Source: Candidatus Acetothermia bacterium (GTDB taxonomy: Bacteria > Bipolaricaulota > Bipolaricaulia > Bipolaricaulales > Bipolaricaulaceae). From it: a stretch of DNA of 10,283 bases. This document shows positions 1 to 4,800 of the stretch, in pieces. A program made the translations under genes and the position numbers. The stretch covers positions 1-10,283 of the forward strand of contig PUMK01000088.1 in assembly GCA_003551325.1 (NCBI GenBank), read 5' to 3'. Below the pieces are notes generated by a model that was not told the DNA's origin, ran no database searches, and saw nothing but the letters and a program-made list of their open reading frames with translations. How positions within the stretch are numbered: position 1 is the stretch's first letter; each line of letters starts with the position of its first letter.

Positions 1-454
1 CCATGAACTGAGCGGCGACAGCCACCCACAGGGCCCATACACCCCACTCGGCCAGCAACACGAGCCCCGCCGAAATCGAGATGAGCGAGGCGGCTGCCTT
101 GCCCGGCCAGCGCGCGGCAAACGACTGGCGTTGCTCCCAGAACACCAACGCACCAACTGCTATACCTATCTGAGGAAGAAGATACAGCGTGAACGCGATC
201 CACGGAATCCTCGATGCGTAAGCCAGCGAGGCGAACAACCCCATGTAGAAGAGCTTGTCCATGGCTGGGTCCAACCACTTCCCCAACTCCGTGACCTCAC
301 CACGCGTACGCGCCAACATCCCGTCCAACACATCCGTGCTTGCGGCGATCACAAAACATGCGAACGCCAGCGGCAGTCTGCCGGAAAGAACACCCCAGAT
401 CGCCGGCACAACAAGAATCCCACGCAGCACGGTGAGCGCATTGGCCAGTGTCAT
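1..454 (-). CDS. CDP-alcohol phosphatidyltransferase family protein (partial, N-terminal 151 residues)
   Basis: Integral membrane enzyme of the CDP-alcohol phosphatidyltransferase family, which transfers a phosphatidyl group from CDP-diacylglycerol (or a similar CDP-lipid) to an alcohol, releasing CMP. Reading the minus strand from ATG at 454 gives an open frame to the window edge. The complete family motif is visible: D41, D44-G45, A48-R49, G58, D62 and D66, which bind the divalent metal and CDP. Hydrophobic segments lie near residues 10-40, 66-82, 88-104 and 120-150. After the motif it lacks the Arg-Glu-Phe element that the true PgsA in this window has, so the acceptor alcohol is probably not simply glycerol-3-phosphate; cardiolipin, inositol or another head group cannot be separated. 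The C-terminus is outside the window. The start is the first ATG before the family N-terminus; a -10-like hexamer ends 6 nt upstream, so the transcript may be leaderless. Confidence 0.88.
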   Translation of the reverse strand, partial: MTLANALTVLRGILVVPAIWGVLSGRLPLAFACFVIAASTDVLDGMLARTRGEVTELGKWLDPAMDKLFYMGLFASLAYASRIPWIAFTLYLLPQIGIAVGALVFWEQRQSFAARWPGKAAASLISISAGLVLLAEWGVWALWVAVAAQFM

Positions 455-460
455 GGCCTC

Positions 461-489
461 ATCATACCCACCACACTGTTGTGGACCAA
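461..489 (-). promoter_or_regulatory. Candidate promoter of the left-edge CDP-alcohol transferase (leaderless type)
   Basis: Reading the minus strand, TTGGTC (489-484) and TATGAT (466-461) are separated by 17 nt. The -10 ends 6 nt before the ATG at 454, so transcription would begin at or next to the start codon. A short GAGG lies between but too close to the ATG to be a normal Shine-Dalgarno. Prediction by eye. Confidence 0.5.
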
Positions 490-524
490 TTCGCCCTTCG
501 CACCCAACCCGGGTATACTCCGGG
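490..524 (+). promoter_or_regulatory. Candidate promoter of the cyclic-DPG synthase-like gene, with dyad over the -10
   Basis: TTCGCC (490-495) and TATACT (514-519) are 18 nt apart, giving a leader of about 32 nt before the ATG at 558. The -10 sits inside a perfect dyad CCCGG-N7-CCGGG (508-524), which could be a repressor site or chance in GC-rich DNA. Its -35 directly abuts the -35 of the divergent promoter (484-489), so the two may be co-regulated. Confidence 0.45.
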
Positions 525-557
525 CAACCCGCCACAACTTCTCAGTGAGGTGATTAC

Positions 558-1868
558 ATGCATCGACGGAGGATCGTCATCATGGGCGCCGCTGGGCGAG
601 ACTTTCACAACTACAACGTGGTGTTCCGGGACGATGACGCCTACGAGGTAGTGGCGTTCACTGCCACCCAGATACCGGGTATCGAAGGTCGTCGCTATCC
701 GCGGGCGTTGGCTGGCCCGCGCTATCCCGATGGCATACCGATCGTCCCCGAAGCCGAGCTCGGAACGCTGGTGCGCGATCAGAACGTCGACACCGTAGTC
801 TTTGCCTATTCGGACGTGTCTCACAACGACGTCATGGATCGGGCGGCCACCGCCATCGCCGCAGGGGCGGATTTCTCGCTGTTGGGACCACGCTCCACCG
901 AGTTGGTGTCCAAAGTGCCCGTGGTTGCGGTATGCGCCGTGCGCACTGGATGCGGGAAATCACAGACAACACGGCGGGTTGCCGAGATTCTCAAAGCGTC
1001 AGGGAAGCGGGTCGCGGTGGTCCGCCACCCGATGCCGTACGGTGATCTTGCGGCGCAAGCGGTCCAGAGATTTGCCACCGACGAGGACCTCGATGCCGCG
1101 GACTGCACGATTGAGGAGCGCGAGGAGTACGAGCCACACATCGACCAAGGCAACGTCGTTTACGCCGGAGTCGACTACGAGGCCATTCTCCGGCGCGCAG
1201 AGGAAGAAGCGGACGTCATCCTGTGGGATGGCGGCAACAACGATACATCGTTCTACCGCCCCGACCTGCTCATCGTGGTTGCCGACCCCCTCAGGTCCGG
1301 TCATGAGCGAACATACTGGCCCGGCTCGGTCAACGCGCTTGTCGCCGACGTCTTGTTGATCAACAAGGTGGACTCAGCATCCGTTGACGAGACCACAGAT
1401 CTGCGTGCGTCACTCCTGGAACGCAACCCCCGCGCTATGGTTATTGAAGCCGCGTCCCCGATCTCAGTCGAGGATCCGGACATCATCCGGGGCCGTAACG
1501 TGCTCGTCGTGGAGGACGGTCCGACCGTGACCCATGGCCACATGGCCTATGGCGCCGGCACGGTAGCGGCCCGCAAGCTCGGAGCACGACCGGTGGATCC
1601 TCGCCCTTACGCTGTGGGTTCGCTGGTCGAGGTGTTCGCCTCACACCCGCACCTCGGACCCATCCTACCAGCCATGGGTTACGGTGCGACCCAGATCGAG
1701 GAACTCCGCGCGACCATTGCCAAGGTCCCTTGCGATGCCATTGTGATCGGGACGCCCATCGACCTCCGCCGACTGCTCAACATACAGGTTCCCGCTACCC
1801 GAACCGGATACGAACTTCAGGAGATCGGACACCCAACGCTCAGGGACGCCCTGACCTCCCTTTTGTAG
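558..1868 (+). CDS. Cyclic 2,3-diphosphoglycerate synthase-like P-loop NTPase (COG2403 type)
   Basis: A 436-residue cytosolic protein resembling the family annotated as predicted GTPase or cyclic 2,3-diphosphoglycerate synthetase. The archaeal enzyme closes 2,3-diphosphoglycerate into the cyclic phosphoanhydride thermolyte using ATP. An N-terminal Rossmann-like part (residues 4-110, with GAAGRDFHNYN at 10-20) is followed by a P-loop, TGCGKSQ (130-136), a WDGGNND segment (223-229), and an NKVD element (269-272) like the G-protein NKxD. The C-terminus carries a conserved-looking GTPIDL (398-403). The start is supported by GAGGTGA just upstream of ATG 558. Length matches the family (about 440). 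Many bacterial members have no demonstrated cyclase activity, so cDPG formation is inferred; a GTPase or a different kinase-like reaction remains possible. It is transcribed divergently from the membrane lipid gene on its left. Confidence 0.75.
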   Translation: MHRRRIVIMGAAGRDFHNYNVVFRDDDAYEVVAFTATQIPGIEGRRYPRALAGPRYPDGIPIVPEAELGTLVRDQNVDTVVFAYSDVSHNDVMDRAATAIAAGADFSLLGPRSTELVSKVPVVAVCAVRTGCGKSQTTRRVAEILKASGKRVAVVRHPMPYGDLAAQAVQRFATDEDLDAADCTIEEREEYEPHIDQGNVVYAGVDYEAILRRAEEEADVILWDGGNNDTSFYRPDLLIVVADPLRSGHERTYWPGSVNALVADVLLINKVDSASVDETTDLRASLLERNPRAMVIEAASPISVEDPDIIRGRNVLVVEDGPTVTHGHMAYGAGTVAARKLGARPVDPRPYAVGSLVEVFASHPHLGPILPAMGYGATQIEELRATIAKVPCDAIVIGTPIDLRRLLNIQVPATRTGYELQEIGHPTLRDALTSLL

Positions 1869-1877
1869 ACATTGGTA

Positions 1878-1937
1878 AGGGGCGGTCCGGACAAAGCATG
1901 CCACCCGCCCCTAACCCCCTTCCCCTATTTTTTCTTT
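1878..1937 (+). terminator. Possible rho-independent terminator (weak)
   Basis: Just after the stop at 1868, AGGGGCGG (1878-1885) pairs perfectly with CCGCCCCT (1905-1912) around a 19-nt loop. A T-rich run (TTTTTTCTTT, 1928-1937) follows, but 15 nt separate stem and T run, which is not canonical. An alternative 6-bp pairing of 1877-1882 with 1916-1921 brings the stem closer. It may end the upstream transcript. Confidence 0.35.
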
Positions 1938-1961
1938 GCCAGCAGGTAGCCTACGCCCATA

Positions 1962-1967
1962 GGAGGG
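1962..1967 (+). promoter_or_regulatory. Strong Shine-Dalgarno that sets a GTG start
   Basis: GGAGGG within AGGAGGG (1961-1967) lies 5 nt before GTG at 1973. It decides the start: upstream ATG codons in the same frame fall inside the previous gene and would give an N-terminus that is not a signal peptide. Confidence 0.8.
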
Positions 1968-1972
1968 CTATC

Positions 1973-2881
1973 GTGAGAACATTCTGGGCGACGCTGGCAG
2001 CCTTGATGATCGTGGTAACGGGAGCTATGGCTGAGGACTGCGGTTTCGGGGGATCGTTGGGACTCGAGTTCACCTTCACCCCTGTACCTCCCGCAGCCTT
2101 GGACATCAGCACGGACATCACCCTGTCCCTTACGTTTGGCGGGGCGCATCTGTTGAGCCGTACCCTTCTGACGTGGGATGGGCTCGAGGCATCCTGGCTC
2201 ACCGTCGGGATGGATTTTGGGAACGTGCAGTTCGAAACGGGCATGCGCTTCGATCCGTGCTTCTCCATGTACCGACTGGAGGCGCGCGGCGGATGCTGTC
2301 CGTTCAGCCTTGGGGGGCTGCTCATCCTGGAGAACCTGGCACCACTGTGTGAACCTCCAGACTACACTGTGGGCTTGGCTCTCGACCTAGGACTCAGCTT
2401 TTCTTCAGGCTTCTGGGTCCGCAGCTTGACCGGTTTCGGCGTGTGGGATCTGTACTACCTGGTTGACTGCGACCTGCGAACCGATGTCCAAGCCGCGCCT
2501 GGTTGGTGGTTTGAGGAGCAGCTCGTTGGCCTGGGCCTGAAGGGACCGTGCTTCTCCGCCGACACCTGGGTGCTCTTCACCGATCTGGGCCTGAGTTGGT
2601 GGCGGGTGGCAACAACCTACCGCTGGACGCAACCGCACGTGGAAGTTGGAACCAGACTATGGTTCATGGGCCTCTTCGCGTTCACCCAGGCCGACCTCGT
2701 CGTCGCTGGGCACATCGAACCCGTGGCCCTGGAATCGGTCACCACCTTTGACCTGGGAGGCTTCGTGATGCAGAAGATCAACATCGAGGTGGCCTTCTCC
2801 GGGATCAGCATCTACGCACGCACGCTGTTCGACTTCTCAGGGCTCCTCCAGCAGGTTGCGGGTCTGGAGTTGCGGTTCTGA
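1973..2881 (+). CDS. Secreted, cysteine-containing beta-barrel-like protein of unknown function
   Basis: I do not recognise this family. From GTG 1973 the product has 302 residues. It starts with a clear Sec signal peptide: basic Arg2, hydrophobic residues 4-17, and a predicted AMA-ED cleavage after residue 20. The mature part is built of short alternating hydrophobic/polar stretches rich in Gly, Trp, Tyr and Phe, with no long helix-like hydrophobic segment, and ends in LELRF. A C-terminal aromatic residue is the classic mark of outer-membrane barrels. There are seven cysteines, including a Cys-Cys pair, with two related patches (DPCFSMYR and GPCFSADTW), so disulfides and an internal repeat are plausible. 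The frame extends upstream to 1730, but that part overlaps the preceding gene; the Shine-Dalgarno and signal peptide favour 1973. The sigma-like gene begins 8 nt after the stop, suggesting co-transcription. Confidence 0.8.
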   Translation: MRTFWATLAALMIVVTGAMAEDCGFGGSLGLEFTFTPVPPAALDISTDITLSLTFGGAHLLSRTLLTWDGLEASWLTVGMDFGNVQFETGMRFDPCFSMYRLEARGGCCPFSLGGLLILENLAPLCEPPDYTVGLALDLGLSFSSGFWVRSLTGFGVWDLYYLVDCDLRTDVQAAPGWWFEEQLVGLGLKGPCFSADTWVLFTDLGLSWWRVATTYRWTQPHVEVGTRLWFMGLFAFTQADLVVAGHIEPVALESVTTFDLGGFVMQKINIEVAFSGISIYARTLFDFSGLLQQVAGLELRF

Positions 2882-2889
2882 CAGACGAC

Positions 2890-3534
2890 ATGGACCAGCT
2901 GGAGGCCTTGGCTGCAAGGTTGCGTCAGGCGCCAAGTCCTGAACTGCGTCGGCAACTGGCCGAAGCCACAGCGCCGCTGATCGAGGAGGTTGCGGACGAA
3001 TTCGCTGACAGCGGTGTGCCGCAGGTTGTCCTGCGGCGCGCTGGCCATCTTGGGCTTCTCAATGCCATCAGCAACCCCGGGTTGGACAAAGGTGGCAACT
3101 TCCGTACCTTCGCCATGAACCTGATCCGTGGGGAGATGCGCGCGCGCATCCGTGACCGCTCCCAGCCCGTCGAGCCTCCCGCATGGCTCGCTGCGTTGGC
3201 AGAGCGCATCGACCGCGCACACCACGCGTTGGGAGCTGAACTCGGTCGCCCTCCTTCGCTCCCCGACCTGGCGGCCCGCCTCAACCTCACCGAAGACGGC
3301 CTGCGGGAAGCCTTCAAGGCACGAGAAACGTTCCGCTATACATCGCTGAGCGCCACACAGCGACCCACCGATCCCCAGCCGGAGTTCCATCCGGAAGCCG
3401 TGGCGGACGCGTCGCCCACTGAACTACCGTGGTCCGCGCGCGTCCGCCTAGCCCAAGCGCTCCAGCGCCTACAGCGACTCGCCGAGCGCTTGCTTGCCCA
3501 GGTGTTCAGGGATACGGAAGAGCCGCACACCTGA
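2890..3534 (+). CDS. Sigma-70 family (SigB/SigF/FliA-like) protein lacking region 4 DNA-binding helices
   Basis: A 214-residue protein aligning by eye with group 3 sigma factors. Region 2 is at about 28-90, with GHLGLLNAI (52-60) and the FRTFAMNLIRGEMRARIRDRS block (71-91), equivalent to the usual FSTYA..I.GEI...LRD segment that binds and melts the -10. Region 3 is at about 98-155, with AERIDRAHHALGAELGRPPSLPDLAARL typical of SigB/SigF. The first helix of region 4 seems to begin at 184-208, but the protein stops at 214, before the helix-turn-helix that reads the -35. Neither other forward frame downstream encodes a recognisable region 4, so a simple frameshift does not explain it. Usual Asp and Gln residues of the core-binding DL.Q segment also appear replaced (VVLRRAG, 46-52). 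No good Shine-Dalgarno precedes ATG 2890; the 8-nt gap to the upstream stop suggests translational coupling. It could be a decaying gene or a specialised regulator. Confidence 0.75.
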   Translation: MDQLEALAARLRQAPSPELRRQLAEATAPLIEEVADEFADSGVPQVVLRRAGHLGLLNAISNPGLDKGGNFRTFAMNLIRGEMRARIRDRSQPVEPPAWLAALAERIDRAHHALGAELGRPPSLPDLAARLNLTEDGLREAFKARETFRYTSLSATQRPTDPQPEFHPEAVADASPTELPWSARVRLAQALQRLQRLAERLLAQVFRDTEEPHT

Positions 3535-3687
3535 TCCGCCACCCACCCCATCCACGTCGCGCGGAGTCGACACGCACGCTCATCGCCACCACGCAACGTC
3601 GAGGATGCTCATCGGAGGAATGCAGGCCGATGCCTCGATCCACCCGCCGAGTCACCCCAGCGGCCTGTCTGAGCGCCGGGTTGTCGA

Positions 3688-3704
3688 GGTACAATAGATG
3701 TACC
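3688..3704 (+). promoter_or_regulatory. Perfect dyad and -10-like element directly before the chaperone-like gene
   Basis: GGTACA (3688-3693) and TGTACC (3699-3704) form a perfect 6-bp inverted repeat with a 5-nt spacer, ending at the base before ATG 3705. A TACAAT -10-like hexamer (3690-3695) lies inside it; I see no good -35. It could be an operator, or an mRNA hairpin hiding the start if transcription begins further upstream. The rest of the 170-nt gap (3535-3704) shows no ORF or RNA gene. Confidence 0.45.
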
Positions 3705-4727
3705 ATGAGAAGAACACTTGTGTGCGCTGTCTTGGTCACCGCCTCGCTTGGCCTGTACGGAGCTGCCCTTCAGATCACCCAACTGGAGTTCGATTTCCAC
3801 CTGAACCCCGGCGAGACGCAGCCGTTCGCTTTTCAGGTGCGCAACGACGGCGATTCTCCGCAGCGGATCACCACGCAGTTGGGGGACTGGAAGCGTGATG
3901 AACGTGGCGGACATGCCTTCTTCGAGCCGGGCACCCTGCCCCGTTCGCTCACCGAATGGCTTGAGGTGTCACCTCGAGCGTTCACCTTAGCACCCGGAGA
4001 AGTGCAAGAGGTTGCGGGGGTTGTGCGCGTGCCCGGTGATGAACCGCTTGACCCGGGTACGCATTGGGGGATCATCTTCGTGCAGGGCGAACCACGATTC
4101 CAAGATCATGAAGGCGCCATGATCATGGCGGTGGAACGCTTTGGGGTGAAGGTACTTGCCCATCTTCCACCCCACGAACAGGAAGCCACGATCGTGTCGA
4201 TGGGGGTCCGTGGCCTCAACCCGCTATGGGTGGAACTCGACGTGGCGAACAGTGGAAACAAGAACCTGCCCAACATCGCTGTGCACCTTCAGGTATTTGA
4301 CCGCGCAGGTGAACGCGTTGGGGAAGCTCGAATGGAGGACATCCCCTGCCTGCCAGGTGCCCACCGAACGCTACGCCTGATGACAGAACTGTCACCTGAT
4401 CCCGACGTGTACAACATCCTAGCCACAGTCGACCCTGGCGTGGACCCACTGGTTGCGGCACAGCGGCAGGTCCGGGGGTCACCGCTGGCACTCCAACCTC
4501 TGGAACCGAACTGGGGGACACCCCAGGACCTCTCCGGAGACGGATTCTTTGAGGACGTGACCGGGGACGGATCGTTCGACGTACGTGACGTGGAAGCCTT
4601 TGCCGAACACCTCTTCCGACCGGCCATCCAGCGAAACTGGAGGGCGTTCGACTTCAACAACGACGGCCGAGTCGACGAACAGGACCTCCGGGCGCTTGAG
4701 GATATACTGGAAGCACGGGACCCGTGA
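3705..4727 (+). CDS. Secreted pilus-chaperone-like protein with C-terminal dockerin-like Ca2+-binding module
   Basis: A 340-residue exported protein. Residues 1-21 form a signal peptide (Arg2-Arg3, hydrophobic 5-18, cleavage near GAA). Residues 22-130 resemble the N-terminal immunoglobulin-like domain of periplasmic pilus chaperones (PapD/COG3121-like): LNPGETQPFAFQVRNDGDSP (33-52), then W85-L-E-V-S-P and TLAPGEVQEV (94-103). A second beta domain spans about 158-258 (ELDVANSGNKNL). The C-terminus carries dockerin-type calcium loops: DLSGDGFFEDV (275-285) running into DVTGDGSFDVRD (284-295), and DFNNDGRVDEQD (316-327), with Asp/Asn at the expected coordinating positions. ATG 3705 is chosen because the signal peptide begins there; the frame continues upstream without meaningful sequence. 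There is no convincing Shine-Dalgarno. The next gene starts 73 nt downstream. A chaperone role is inferred from fold resemblance; it could instead be a surface adhesin subunit. Confidence 0.8.
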   Translation: MRRTLVCAVLVTASLGLYGAALQITQLEFDFHLNPGETQPFAFQVRNDGDSPQRITTQLGDWKRDERGGHAFFEPGTLPRSLTEWLEVSPRAFTLAPGEVQEVAGVVRVPGDEPLDPGTHWGIIFVQGEPRFQDHEGAMIMAVERFGVKVLAHLPPHEQEATIVSMGVRGLNPLWVELDVANSGNKNLPNIAVHLQVFDRAGERVGEARMEDIPCLPGAHRTLRLMTELSPDPDVYNILATVDPGVDPLVAAQRQVRGSPLALQPLEPNWGTPQDLSGDGFFEDVTGDGSFDVRDVEAFAEHLFRPAIQRNWRAFDFNNDGRVDEQDLRALEDILEARDP

Positions 4728-4747
4728 CGGAGCACCCACGTCCACCT

Positions 4748-4772
4748 TCGAGGTCATCGCAGTCCTCCTCGA
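4748..4772 (+). other. Small hairpin between the two secreted-protein genes
   Basis: TCGAGG (4748-4753) and CCTCGA (4767-4772) are perfectly complementary with a 13-nt loop, in the 73-nt gap after the chaperone-like gene. No T run follows, so it is not a standard terminator; it may be an RNA processing or attenuating element, or chance. Confidence 0.25.
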
Positions 4773-4788
4773 CGGAGCTTCGCCAACG

Positions 4789-4794
4789 TAGAGT
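4789..4794 (+). promoter_or_regulatory. -10-like hexamer 6 nt before the start of the 950-residue gene
   Basis: TAGAGT (4789-4794) ends 6 nt before ATG 4801, the same spacing as at two other starts in this window. No clear -35 is seen. It contains an in-frame TAG (4789-4791), which also excludes any start further upstream. There is no Shine-Dalgarno at normal distance (GGAG at 4774-4777 is too far). Confidence 0.35.
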
Positions 4795-4800
4795 CGATCC

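Noticed and set aside
131..553. Plus-strand open frames in 131-553
   Set aside because: They are antisense to the CDP-alcohol phosphatidyltransferase whose complete catalytic motif is read on the minus strand.
1730..1972. Longer N-terminus of the barrel-like protein from ATG 1730
   Set aside because: It overlaps 139 nt of the preceding gene, has no Shine-Dalgarno, and buries the signal peptide; GTG 1973 has AGGAGGG 5 nt upstream.
3429..3704. Longer N-terminus of the chaperone-like protein from ATG 3429
   Set aside because: It overlaps the sigma-like gene in another frame, encodes Arg/Pro/Ser-rich sequence without domain resemblance, and places a signal peptide internally.
3535..3704. Missing region 4 of the sigma-like protein encoded downstream in another frame
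   Set aside because: All three forward frames were read; none shows a helix-turn-helix or the usual EIA..LG pattern, so a single frameshift is not supported.
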